A program made the translations under genes and the position numbers. Positions 26,435 through 34,939 of a stretch of DNA of 51,974 bases are shown here, piece by piece. Every line of letters starts with the position of its first letter. The stretch's first letter is position 1. Under the pieces are notes generated by a model that made no database searches, was not told where the DNA came from, and worked only from the letters and a program-made list of their open reading frames with translations. Origin of the DNA: Clostridiales bacterium (GTDB taxonomy: Bacteria; Bacillota; Clostridia; Lachnospirales; Lachnospiraceae); NCBI GenBank assembly GCA_012839295.1, contig DUNO01000042.1, positions 1 to 51,974 of the forward strand, read 5' to 3'.

Positions 26435-27334
26435 ATGAAGAAAAGAATATTAACGTTGGGCTTTATTGCTGTATTGGTAATTGCTTTCTATGGATGTGGC
26501 AAAGGCGGAGCTAAGGGCGGTGCAACGATTACCGTCGGCTCCAAGAACTATACCGAAAATATCATCCTTGCACATATGATGGCCGACCTGGTAGAGGAGT
26601 ATACGGATCTGACCGTTGTCAGGAAGGTCAATCTTGGAGGATCAAATGTTGCCTGGACGGCCTTGGAAAATAATGATATTCAGATGCACCCGGATTACAC
26701 CGGCACCATCGTCGCAAGTTATTACCAGGAAGAGACCAGTACATCGGAAGAAACCCTTGCTAGGACCAGGGAGCTGGTTGCAGAGGATAACCTGAAGGCA
26801 TTGGAGCCTCTTGGGTTTAACAATACCTATACTCTGGCCGTAACCCAGGAAACAGCCCAGAAATATAACTTAAATACCTTCAGTGACCTGGTTAAAGTGT
26901 CGGATCAGCTGATCCTGGGCTGTGAGTTCGAATTCAAGGATCGTCCCGACGGATATCCGGGGCTTAAGGCGGCCTATAATATGGAATTCAAGGACGTTAA
27001 GGGGATGGATCACGGCATCATGTACCGCTCCCTGAATGAAGGGGAGGTTGATGTGGTGGATGCCTATGCTACGGATGGGCAGATTAAAGTGTTTGATTTG
27101 AAAATCCTGGAGGATGACCTTGAATTCTTCCCACCCTATGATTGTCTGCCTGTGGTTCGTCAGGATACCCTGGAGAAATATCCCGGGATAGAGGAGGCGT
27201 TAAACCGGCTGGCAGGAAAAATCGATGAACTGACAATGCAGGAGCTGAATGCCAAGGTAGATGACCAGGGGATGAAGGAGGATGTCGTAGCTCATGATTT
27301 TCTTGTGGAGGCAGGCCTGATTAAGGAGAAATAA
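26435..27334 (+). CDS. opuCC: Osmoprotectant-binding lipoprotein
   Basis: Substrate-binding subunit of the importer (OpuAC/ProX family). The N-terminal lipoprotein signal ends in AFYGC. The mature part begins ITVGSKNYTENIILAHMMADLVE, the typical ProX/OpuCC opening, and contains NDIQMHPDYTGT. SD AAAGGAGAGAGG lies before the ATG, 28 bases after the permease. A strong stem-loop follows, so the importer operon ends here. Ligand is a quaternary amine by family. Confidence 0.88.
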   Translation: MKKRILTLGFIAVLVIAFYGCGKGGAKGGATITVGSKNYTENIILAHMMADLVEEYTDLTVVRKVNLGGSNVAWTALENNDIQMHPDYTGTIVASYYQEETSTSEETLARTRELVAEDNLKALEPLGFNNTYTLAVTQETAQKYNLNTFSDLVKVSDQLILGCEFEFKDRPDGYPGLKAAYNMEFKDVKGMDHGIMYRSLNEGEVDVVDAYATDGQIKVFDLKILEDDLEFFPPYDCLPVVRQDTLEKYPGIEEALNRLAGKIDELTMQELNAKVDDQGMKEDVVAHDFLVEAGLIKEK

Positions 27335-27368
27335 TAGCATATACCGGGGAAAGTTACCTGGATTAAAA

Positions 27369-27412
27369 GATTAAAAGCGGCAGGGGCAGATAAGCTCCTG
27401 CCACTTTTAATC
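27369..27412 (+). terminator. Terminator of importer operon
   Basis: A 16-base arm beginning GATTAAAAGCGG (27369) pairs with the arm ending CTTTTAATC (27412) with one mismatch. The 3' arm overlaps the likely -35 of the next gene, whose -10 TATACT is at 27428-27433, 17 bases downstream of TTTTAA. Confidence 0.75.
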
Positions 27413-27470
27413 TGGGCATAATAGTGTTATACTGTGTTGTATGTACAAGATTACCCAGGAGGGACACAAC

Positions 27471-28112
27471 ATGAGTCAGAGGATTGATTCTCCCAGATAT
27501 ATGAAAATCGCATTGGATCTGGCCGGCAGGATCTGTAACGGTGAATTTAAGGAAGGAAACAGGATTTTTGGCCGCTCCATGCTTGCCAGCGAATATAATG
27601 TATCGCCGGAAACGATACGAAGGGCAGTCAACCTGCTCGAGGATATGAAGGTGGTGGTTCCCACCCAGGGCAGCGGGATCCACATAGCTTCCTTAAACAA
27701 TGCATACTCCTTCGTGAAAAAATTCCAGAACAAGGAGACCATACGCTCCTTAAAGAGCGACGTAAAAGCCCTGCTTACCCAGAAAAAAGAGATTGAAAAT
27801 ACCATTAATGATAAAATAGATAAAATTGTGGACTATTCGGACCGCTTAAAGAACCTAAGTATCCTCACTCCCTTAGAAATTGAGATTGAGGACGGTTCCC
27901 AGATCATCGGCCGCACCATAACGGATACGAAGTTCTGGCAGAATACGGGTGCAACAATTATTGCCATCAAAAGGAATGAGTCCCTTATTATCTCCCCCGG
28001 ACCATATGGGGGCTTTGAGAAGGGGGATACTATTTTCGTTGTCGGCGATGTGGATGTCATTGACCGTATCAAAGGCTTTATGAAGGAATTTGTACCGGAG
28101 AAGGAAGCCTGA
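27471..28112 (+). CDS. busR: BusR-like GntR regulator with RCK_C (TrkA_C) domain
   Basis: A winged-helix GntR domain (about 1-70, ASEYNVSPETIRRAVNLLE recognition region) is followed by a coiled-coil (about 80-120) and a C-terminal RCK_C domain (about 125-205, SQIIGRTITD, VDVIDRIKGF). This architecture is that of BusR of lactic streptococci, a c-di-AMP-dependent repressor of betaine uptake. The ATG at 27471 is chosen because AGGAGGG lies 6 bases upstream; an earlier ATG at 27441 is before that site. Its place directly after an osmoprotectant importer supports the assignment. c-di-AMP binding is inferred from the family, not seen. Confidence 0.85.
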   Translation: MSQRIDSPRYMKIALDLAGRICNGEFKEGNRIFGRSMLASEYNVSPETIRRAVNLLEDMKVVVPTQGSGIHIASLNNAYSFVKKFQNKETIRSLKSDVKALLTQKKEIENTINDKIDKIVDYSDRLKNLSILTPLEIEIEDGSQIIGRTITDTKFWQNTGATIIAIKRNESLIISPGPYGGFEKGDTIFVVGDVDVIDRIKGFMKEFVPEKEA

Positions 28113-28252
28113 TTTTATCCGCAGGGGCTATTTGCTGCCATAAAGGGATGGAGCCAGGAAAAGGAGAAGGCAAAGGCATAGAAGGTGCAGCCAGGGGACA
28201 TGTGTTAGAGGCCATGGAAGAAAATATTACACTATTTAAAGAAGATAATCGA

Positions 28253-28281
28253 TTTTGTAAAGTGGTCAAGGCCTTTATAAT
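28253..28281 (+). promoter_or_regulatory. Possible promoter for the YesN/YesM/binding-protein operon
   Basis: TATAAT at 28276-28281 with TTTTGT 17 bases upstream, or TTGTAA at 15 bases. It is 74 bases before the YesN start. The -35 is weak. Confidence 0.4.
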
Positions 28282-28355
28282 AATTATGGGGTAATCCCCG
28301 CATTCCATCTTCCTGAGAAAATAGTGGGAGCTCATGGTAAAAAAGGAGAATGAAC

Positions 28356-29966
28356 ATGTTCAAAGTATTGCTGGTGGATGACGAGATTTTAACCAGGGAG
28401 GCTATTAGCAGGAATATTCCCTGGGAGGACCAGGGGTTCTACCTGGTCGGTGCGGCAGAAAATGGACAGGATGCAATCGGATATATTGAGAAGGAACGGC
28501 CGGATTTAGTCATTACTGATATCTGTATGCCGTATATGGACGGACTTGAGCTGGCCAGCTATGTATACCAGAAGCATCCTGATACAAAGGTGGTAATACT
28601 CAGCGGCCATGATGAATTCGAGTACGCAAGGCATGCCCTGGAATACCGTGTGAAGGAATATATTGTGAAGCCGGTGACCTCCCTTGAGCTGAAGGAGGTT
28701 TTAAAGCGGGTAAAGCTCAGCCTGGAGGAGGATGCCAGGCAGAAGGCCCATATAGAGAGGATCCAGGCAGAATACGAGAAAAATATACCGGTGCTGAGGG
28801 AACGGTTCTTAAGAAAGCTGCTGGAGGAAAAATATTCAAAGCAGGATGTATTTGAACAAATGCGCAACCTCGGGATCCAGCTGCAGGGACAATACTATGC
28901 TGTAGCCCTGCTGGATCTGGAGGATGCGTCAGAATTTTGTATGATTTACCCGGATCAGGAACAGGATCTGGTGGACTTTACCATCGGAAACATAGCGAAT
29001 GAGATTATGGAAGGCAATAAACAGGGAATTATGGTCCATCTATCCGAGCAAAAAACTGCATTATTATTTGCCGCAGATGGGGAAGAGGAATTATTGGGGG
29101 AGGTAAAGCGGGCCTGCGACAGGATTTTGCAGGCTCTTTGGGATTTCGTAAAGATTAAGGTGAGCGTGGTGGTCGGGGAGACCGTAAGGGAGCCTTACGG
29201 CTGGAGGGATTCCTGCCAAAGCGCGAAGGAAGCGCTGGAGTATAAATTCCTGTCAGAGAAGAAGGATTATATCCATGGCACTGATTTAAAGGAGAGGAAG
29301 CATATAAACGGCCATATTCCGGTTCATCACTGGAGCGATAAGCTAAGCCTTTGTATCAAGCTGAACCGTAAGGAGGAATTAGAGCAGGAAATTGAAGCCC
29401 TGTTCTCAGATATCTTAGAGAATTGCTGCCTGAAAAAGGATATCATCCTATATATCCAGAACACGCTGCTCTCCATTATCGTAGCCGTTGAATCTAATGA
29501 AAGGGCAGAAAAGGAATACCTGGAGGAGCGGTCTATGATGAAGAAGCTGCCGGATAATAAATATCTGGAGGATGTAAAAAGCGCATTTATCAATATCTGC
29601 TTTAGCATCATGGATAAGGTGGCGGGACAAAAGGAGGGCGAGGGCAGGAGGCAGTCCGTCCTGGCCATGGATTATATCGAGAAAAACTATATGGATCCCA
29701 ACATGTCCCTGAGCATGGTCTGCTCCTATCTGGGTGTCAGCATAAGTTATTTTAGTGTGATATTTAAGAACCATACGGGAGAGACCTTTGTTGAGGCCCT
29801 TACCAGGATCAGGATAGAGAAATCAAAAAAATTAATGGATACTACGGATTACAGGGCGTATGAGATTGCCGAGCGGGTGGGCTATAAGGATCCCCATTAT
29901 TTCAGCCTGATATTTAAAAAGGTGACAGGGATGACGCCGTCAGAGTATGCCAAGAGCGGGAGATAG
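28356..29966 (+). CDS. YesN-type AraC response regulator
   Basis: Full-length member of 536 residues. The receiver has Asp55 in LVITDICMPYMDG and Lys in IVKPVT. A central region of about 270 residues includes a coiled segment, and the C-terminal AraC domain has LSMVCSYLGVSISYFSVIFK and AYEIAERVGYKDPHYFSLIF. ATG at 28356 has AAGGAG 8 bases upstream; the ATG at 28350 is too close to it. First gene of an operon with a YesM kinase and an anchored sugar-binding protein, upstream of an Rbs-type importer that it probably controls. Confidence 0.92.
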   Translation: MFKVLLVDDEILTREAISRNIPWEDQGFYLVGAAENGQDAIGYIEKERPDLVITDICMPYMDGLELASYVYQKHPDTKVVILSGHDEFEYARHALEYRVKEYIVKPVTSLELKEVLKRVKLSLEEDARQKAHIERIQAEYEKNIPVLRERFLRKLLEEKYSKQDVFEQMRNLGIQLQGQYYAVALLDLEDASEFCMIYPDQEQDLVDFTIGNIANEIMEGNKQGIMVHLSEQKTALLFAADGEEELLGEVKRACDRILQALWDFVKIKVSVVVGETVREPYGWRDSCQSAKEALEYKFLSEKKDYIHGTDLKERKHINGHIPVHHWSDKLSLCIKLNRKEELEQEIEALFSDILENCCLKKDIILYIQNTLLSIIVAVESNERAEKEYLEERSMMKKLPDNKYLEDVKSAFINICFSIMDKVAGQKEGEGRRQSVLAMDYIEKNYMDPNMSLSMVCSYLGVSISYFSVIFKNHTGETFVEALTRIRIEKSKKLMDTTDYRAYEIAERVGYKDPHYFSLIFKKVTGMTPSEYAKSGR

Positions 29967-29978
29967 GGAAAACGGGTG

Positions 29979-31736
29979 ATGGCTGGATTAATGTCAAAAT
30001 TACTTAAATTTAAAAGCATCCGGACAACGATAGTACTGTCCTTTACGGTACTTATCGTTTCTGTCGTGCTTATTTTTGCAACAATATCCTATTCACGGGG
30101 AGAAAAGGTGGTGTTTTCCATTGCCACCGACTATGTGACCCAGTTAAACGAACAGATTAACCGCAATATTGATACCTATATCTCCTACATGGAGAATGTT
30201 GCCCAGCTTGAGATAAACAATGAGGACGTAAAGGAGTATCTCTTCACCTATGCCGACGCCGGCAAAAGGGCGGTAATCGGGGAGACCATAAGCGCCCAGT
30301 TCTCCGTACTCCGCGAGACAAGGCAGGATATCCATAACATCGGTATCATAGGAAGGGATGGAAGTTATCTGATCAATGACCGGTACGTCACCATGAATAA
30401 AAATGTGGACTATCATAGGATGGAATGGTTTCAGGAGGCTTTGAAGGGAAATACGGTGTTAACCACATCCCATGTCCAGAATATCGTGGCAGATGATTAC
30501 CAGTGGGTCGTTACCCTGAGTAATGGGATCACCAACCCGGAAACCGGCAGGGTGGAGGGGGTATTTTTCATTGATTTGAATTACAGCCTTATCAGCAGCC
30601 TGTGTGAGAGCATTGATTTGAGCAACCGGGGCTATGTATTTATCGTGGATGACCAGGGAAATATTATCTATCATCCGAAGCAGCAGTTGATTTACAGCGG
30701 TGTAAGGGAAGAAAATATTGAGGAAATTCTCTCAAATAAGGGGGGAAGCTACCTCGCGGCTGACGGGGATAAGATATATTTTACAGCAAAATCAGAAAAT
30801 ACCGGATGGACCGTGGTTGGAGTCAGCTATAAGAGCGAGATGATGGAGCAGATGAATGAGACCAGGCGGATGTATGTCGTGCTGGCCATCCTCCTGCTGG
30901 TGCTGGCGACGGTGCTGGCGGTCATTTTCTCCAATGCGTTGACAAAGCCGATCAAGGAGCTGCGCAAATCCATGAAGGAGGTGGAGACCGGTAATTTCGA
31001 CATCCACCTGGAGGATTCGGATGCTATGAATGAAATCGGGCATCTGCAAAATTCCTTCCGGATCATGATTTATAAAATACGCCAGCTGATCGAGAACAAC
31101 AAAACGGAGCAGGAGGCGAAGAGGAAGAGTGAGCTTCGCGCGCTGCAGGCGCAGATCAACCCGCATTTCTTATATAATACCCTGGATTCGATCATATGGA
31201 TGGCGGAAAGCAGCAAGACGGAGGAGGTAATCCAGATGACCTCCGCCCTGTCAAAGCTGCTTAGGAAGAGCATCAGCAATGAGGATGAGCTGGTGACCGT
31301 TGAGCGTGAGATTGACTATGTGAAGGAATACCTGACCATCCAGAAGATGCGCTACCAGGACAAGCTGGAGTATGAGATCCATGTGGACGAGGAGGTCTTG
31401 AAAGTTCCAATTGCAAAGCTGGTGCTGCAGCCCCTGGTGGAAAATGCGATCTACCATGGGATTAAGTATAAGGAAGGTAAGGGGCTTATCCAGATTACCG
31501 GTTTTGTCCGCGGGGCTGATGTGGTAATCCAGATTAAGGATAACGGAATGGGCATGGAGGAGGAAAAGCTCCAAAGCATCCTTGTACAGACCGGTCCCGC
31601 CGATTCCAAGAGGGTCGGGGTACAGAATGTCCACAGCCGGCTGCAGTTATACTATGGGAAGGATTACGGCGTACGCTATGAAAGCAAATTAGGGGAAGGA
31701 ACCACGGTAAGCATTACGGTCCCCTATCTGCGATAA
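29979..31736 (+). CDS. YesM-type sensor histidine kinase with Cache domain
   Basis: Sensor kinase with TM1 about 18-38, a dCache_1-like extracytoplasmic domain about 40-290 (IGIIGRDGSYLIND, YVFIVDDQGNIIYHP), TM2 about 295-315 and HAMP. The His_kinase region has the classical QINPHFLYNTLDSI (His396), followed by a HATPase_c domain (NAIYHGIKY, KDNGMGM, VGVQNVHSRLQLYYG). Start is ATG 29979, 12 bases after the regulator stop, with AGGG upstream; GTG 29976 is an alternative. It is the second gene of the regulator/kinase/binding-protein operon. Confidence 0.9.
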   Translation: MAGLMSKLLKFKSIRTTIVLSFTVLIVSVVLIFATISYSRGEKVVFSIATDYVTQLNEQINRNIDTYISYMENVAQLEINNEDVKEYLFTYADAGKRAVIGETISAQFSVLRETRQDIHNIGIIGRDGSYLINDRYVTMNKNVDYHRMEWFQEALKGNTVLTTSHVQNIVADDYQWVVTLSNGITNPETGRVEGVFFIDLNYSLISSLCESIDLSNRGYVFIVDDQGNIIYHPKQQLIYSGVREENIEEILSNKGGSYLAADGDKIYFTAKSENTGWTVVGVSYKSEMMEQMNETRRMYVVLAILLLVLATVLAVIFSNALTKPIKELRKSMKEVETGNFDIHLEDSDAMNEIGHLQNSFRIMIYKIRQLIENNKTEQEAKRKSELRALQAQINPHFLYNTLDSIIWMAESSKTEEVIQMTSALSKLLRKSISNEDELVTVEREIDYVKEYLTIQKMRYQDKLEYEIHVDEEVLKVPIAKLVLQPLVENAIYHGIKYKEGKGLIQITGFVRGADVVIQIKDNGMGMEEEKLQSILVQTGPADSKRVGVQNVHSRLQLYYGKDYGVRYESKLGEGTTVSITVPYLR

Positions 31737-31800
31737 AGTGGCGTTTACAATGGCTGGTGTAAGAGCAATATATGAGAGACCTATTGTATTGGAGGGGAGC

Positions 31801-32775
31801 ATGGAGAAAAGGAAGATACTTATTATTATAGCCGCAGTGCTGATAGCAGCCGCAGGTATAGTATTCTCAGTCAAAATAATTATGGATACGGGAACCGAGA
31901 GGCCCTATATCATATACATTCCGAAACGGAAATCCGGTACGGATTTTTGGGTTTCCCTTGTTGCAGGGGCAGAAATGGCAGCAAAGGAGAATGAGGCAAT
32001 CCTGGAAATAGTGGCGCCGGAGGAGGAGACGGATATTGAGGGGCAAAACAGGCGGATCCTTGAGGCGATTGAGAAAAAACCGGATGTAATCGTGGTTTCA
32101 CCGAATTCCCTGGAAAAGAACCTGGAGGTGCTAAAACAGGTGAAGAAAGCCGGAATCAGGCTGATTTATATCGACTCCGTAACCTCGGAAAATATCCAGG
32201 ATGCAATTGTTGCTACGGATAATTACCAGGCGGGGAGAAAGATGGGGGAATATGCGAAGAAGAATATAGATAAATCCTCTGTCATCGGCATCGTGTCCCA
32301 TGTGAAAAATTCTTCTACGGCAGAGGAGCGGGAGAAGGGGTTCAGGGACGCCCTGGGGGACTATGCATCCCAGATCGTGGAAGTGGTCTACAGCAATTCA
32401 AATTATGACATAGGGTATCAGGAAGCCATGAAATTGCTGGAGAAGTATGATATCGACTGCCTTGCCTGCTTGAATGAGAATTCAGCCGTAGGTGCGGCAA
32501 GGGCCGTGGTGGAAAAGGGACTTGGAGGCGAGATCCTGATGATCGGCTTTGATAATTCCACGGAAGAGATCAAGTTTTTGGAGGAAGGGGTATTTTCTGC
32601 CATTGTAGTGCAAAGAGCCTACAGCATGGGCTATCTTGGGATTGAAACTGCTGTCAAGAGCATCACCCAGGATACCTGGCCTGCGAACATTGATTCCGGC
32701 TCCTTGTTAATCACCAAGGATAATATGTACGACCCGGAAAATCAGGAGGTATTATTCCCGTTCTATGGGAATTGA
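31801..32775 (+). CDS. Membrane-anchored periplasmic-binding-protein-like sugar sensor
   Basis: RbsB-type fold (Peripla_BP_4) with a single uncleaved-looking N-terminal helix (about 5-27) and no lipobox. Ligand-binding segments include YIPKRKSGTDFWVSL, VVSPNS, YIDSV, ATDNYQAG and GFDNS. GGAGGGG sits before ATG 31801; the reading from 31738 overlaps nothing useful. It follows a YesN/YesM pair directly. The arrangement resembles XylFII-LytS-LytR in Clostridium beijerinckii, where an anchored sugar-binding protein activates the kinase. I therefore infer a signalling co-receptor rather than an importer subunit; the importer at 33426-37268 has its own binding lipoprotein. Confidence 0.8.
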   Translation: MEKRKILIIIAAVLIAAAGIVFSVKIIMDTGTERPYIIYIPKRKSGTDFWVSLVAGAEMAAKENEAILEIVAPEEETDIEGQNRRILEAIEKKPDVIVVSPNSLEKNLEVLKQVKKAGIRLIYIDSVTSENIQDAIVATDNYQAGRKMGEYAKKNIDKSSVIGIVSHVKNSSTAEEREKGFRDALGDYASQIVEVVYSNSNYDIGYQEAMKLLEKYDIDCLACLNENSAVGAARAVVEKGLGGEILMIGFDNSTEEIKFLEEGVFSAIVVQRAYSMGYLGIETAVKSITQDTWPANIDSGSLLITKDNMYDPENQEVLFPFYGN

Positions 32776-32782
32776 AAGGGAC

Positions 32783-32858
32783 AGCAGAAAAATAGAGATA
32801 GCAGAAAAAAGATGACGGAAAAAAGATAGCAGAAAAAAGATGGCAGAAAAAAATACAC
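32783..32858 (+). repeat. Degenerate tandem array 1 (AGCAGAAAAAAGATG-like)
   Basis: About five purine-rich units of 13-17 bases built on AGCAGAAAAAAGATG, starting 8 bases after the sugar-sensor stop codon. Units differ by small insertions and substitutions. Confidence 0.65.
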
Positions 32859-32925
32859 GTACAATGGAAAAAATCATACCCGCTGCGGAGATAATCATGC
32901 CTATAACGAGGGAAAATGTTCCTGC

Positions 32926-33008
32926 CATAGAAAAAGTTCACTTGATATAGAAAAAAATACACTTACCATAGAAAAAAATCCACCTGTCATAGAAAAAAAT
33001 ATATATTT
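32926..33008 (+). repeat. Tandem array 2 (CATAGAAAAAAATCCAC-like)
   Basis: Four units of 20, 21, 21 and 21 bases starting at 32926, 32946, 32967 and 32988. Each begins TATAG or CATAG, followed by an A run and then a short variable tail. Confidence 0.75.
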
Positions 33009-33024
33009 GGAAAGAAAGACGACC

Positions 33025-33061
33025 AGTCTGGCAAAGAGTAGCTGCCAGGCTGATTTTTTTT
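33025..33061 (+). terminator. Terminator after the YesN/YesM/sensor operon
   Basis: AGTCTGGCA (33025-33033) pairs with TGCCAGGCT (33043-33051) with one G-T pair, then GA and a run of eight T. It lies between tandem arrays 2 and 3. Confidence 0.82.
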
Positions 33062-33217
33062 GACAATTTGTGAGACGAAGGAGAAGGAACCTGACAGAAT
33101 AATTTGCACCATCCACGGAAAATAATCCATTCAAAACCGGGGGGGATGGCGGCTATAATCGAAAGCGTGATGGAAAGGATGCGCGAGGAGAGCACGCAGG
33201 GAGGGCGTATCTCCAGA

Positions 33218-33372
33218 CTGGATCAAGCAGGCCGGGTCAAACAGCTGGATTAAATAAGCCGGATAAGCAAGCTGGATCAAATAGCTGGATTAAGCAAGCT
33301 GGATTAAGCAAGATGGATAAGCAGGCCGGATAAACAGTTGGATCAAGCCAGGCTGAACCAAACAGCCGGATG
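33218..33372 (+). repeat. Tandem array 3 (CTGGATTAAGCAAG-like)
   Basis: About a dozen units of 11-15 bases, most starting C(T/C)GGAT or a close variant followed by AA and AAGC-like tails, for example CTGGATTAAGCAAG twice in a row. Reading frames through it have many stops. It ends 54 bases before the importer ATPase start. I do not recognise this sequence. Confidence 0.75.
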
Positions 33373-33425
33373 AAAAACAGGTTAGAATGGAAGCTTAATG
33401 AATTGGTAGAATGGAAGGTGACAAA

Positions 33426-34925
33426 GTGGGAGAAGTAATATTAAAGGCAAAGGAAATAGACAAATCATTCCCCGGTGTACATGCCTTGAAAAAAGTCGGC
33501 TTTGAGCTGAGAAAAGGTGAGGTACACGCCCTGCTGGGTGAGAATGGTGCTGGTAAATCCACCCTGATGAAAATATTGACTGGTATTTATACCAAGGACA
33601 GCGGCAGCATCGTCTACGAGGGCAGGGAGGTGGATTTTGCGAATCCAAAGGATGCCCAGACGGCGGGAATTTCTATTGTCCATCAGGAATTGAACCTGAT
33701 TAACCATCTGACGGTAGCCCAGAATATTTTTATTGGACGGGAAATGATGAAGGGAGAATTCATCAATGACAGGCTAATGAATGAAGAAGCAGCCAAGCTA
33801 TTTAAGCTCCTGAACATAGATATTGACCCGGCAGAGACCATGGGCAACCTTACGGTAGGCAAGCAGCAGATGTGTGAGATTGCAAAAGCAATATCAAAGG
33901 ATGCCAAGGTCATCATATTTGACGAGCCGACGGCAGCCCTGACTGATTCGGAGATTGAAAAATTATTCATCATCATACGGGACCTGAAGGCAAAGGACAT
34001 GGGAATTGTCTACATCACCCACCGCATGGACGAAATCAAGGTGATTACCGACAGACTGACCGTAATGAGGGATGGGGAATATGTTGGAACGGCCTATTCC
34101 AATGAATGTACCAAGCAGGAGATCATCAATATGATGGTTGGCCGTGTCATTTACGAGGAGCCGAAGCAAAAGAGCAATGTAGCAAAGGATGCGCCGGTAG
34201 TGCTGGAGGTAAAGAACCTGAATGCAGGGAAGATGGTGAAGGATGTAAGCTTCAAGCTGCATAAGGGTGAAATCCTTGGCTTCGCAGGCCTTATGGGTGC
34301 AGGAAGGACGGAAACGGTCCGGGCGATCTTCGGGGCTGATCCCCTTGACAGCGGGGAAATCTTCATCAACAACCAAAAGGTATCCATAACCAAACCCATT
34401 GATGCGGTCCAATATGGTATCGGATATCTTTCCGAGGATAGAAAACGGTATGGGATTATCCTGGATAAGACCATTTCCGAGAATACCACCATGGCATCCC
34501 TGGAGAAATTCACAAAGGGGATATTCATTGATAAGAAAAAAGAGGATAAGATCACACAGAAATATGTGGATGACCTGAAAACAAAAACTCCTGGAATCAG
34601 CGCCTTTGTAAAGAATCTGTCCGGCGGCAACCAGCAGAAGGTGGTTATTGCAAAATGGCTGGTCAGAAACTGCGATATCCTGATCTTTGATGAGCCAACC
34701 AAGGGTATCGATGTCGGTGCAAAAAGCGAGATCTATCATTTGATGAACGAATTAGCGGCAAGCGGAAAATCAATTATCATGATTTCCTCTGAATTACCGG
34801 AGATCCTCCGTATGAGTGACCGGATTGTGGTAATGAGCGAGGGGCGGATCACTGGTGAGTTAAATATTGAGGATGCGACCCAGGAAGGCATTATGCATGC
34901 CGCTACGATAGTAAATGAAGGATAA
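33426..34925 (+). CDS. Rbs/Mgl-type sugar ABC importer ATPase (two nucleotide-binding domains)
   Basis: RbsA-like ATPase of 499 residues with two fused ABC domains. The first has Walker A LLGENGAGKSTLMK, signature LTVGKQQMCEIAKA and Walker B IIFDEPTAALT. The second has a degenerate Walker A (GLMGAGRTETVRAIFG), signature LSGGNQQKVVIAKW and FDEPTKGIDVGAK, as usual for this family. GTG 33426 is preferred because GGAAGGTGA lies 6 bases upstream; the ATG at 33411 overlaps that site. First gene of a monosaccharide importer with the permease at 34940 and lipoprotein at 36126. Confidence 0.9.
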   Translation: MGEVILKAKEIDKSFPGVHALKKVGFELRKGEVHALLGENGAGKSTLMKILTGIYTKDSGSIVYEGREVDFANPKDAQTAGISIVHQELNLINHLTVAQNIFIGREMMKGEFINDRLMNEEAAKLFKLLNIDIDPAETMGNLTVGKQQMCEIAKAISKDAKVIIFDEPTAALTDSEIEKLFIIIRDLKAKDMGIVYITHRMDEIKVITDRLTVMRDGEYVGTAYSNECTKQEIINMMVGRVIYEEPKQKSNVAKDAPVVLEVKNLNAGKMVKDVSFKLHKGEILGFAGLMGAGRTETVRAIFGADPLDSGEIFINNQKVSITKPIDAVQYGIGYLSEDRKRYGIILDKTISENTTMASLEKFTKGIFIDKKKEDKITQKYVDDLKTKTPGISAFVKNLSGGNQQKVVIAKWLVRNCDILIFDEPTKGIDVGAKSEIYHLMNELAASGKSIIMISSELPEILRMSDRIVVMSEGRITGELNIEDATQEGIMHAATIVNEG

Positions 34926-34939
34926 TGGAGGAGAATGAA

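Noticed and set aside
28213-28293. 26-codon frame before the YesN gene
   Set aside because: Weak start context and it overlaps the likely promoter; no supporting evidence.
33218-33372. Array resembling a CRISPR
   Set aside because: Units of 11-15 bases are contiguous and degenerate, with no constant repeat alternating with unique spacers and no cas genes.
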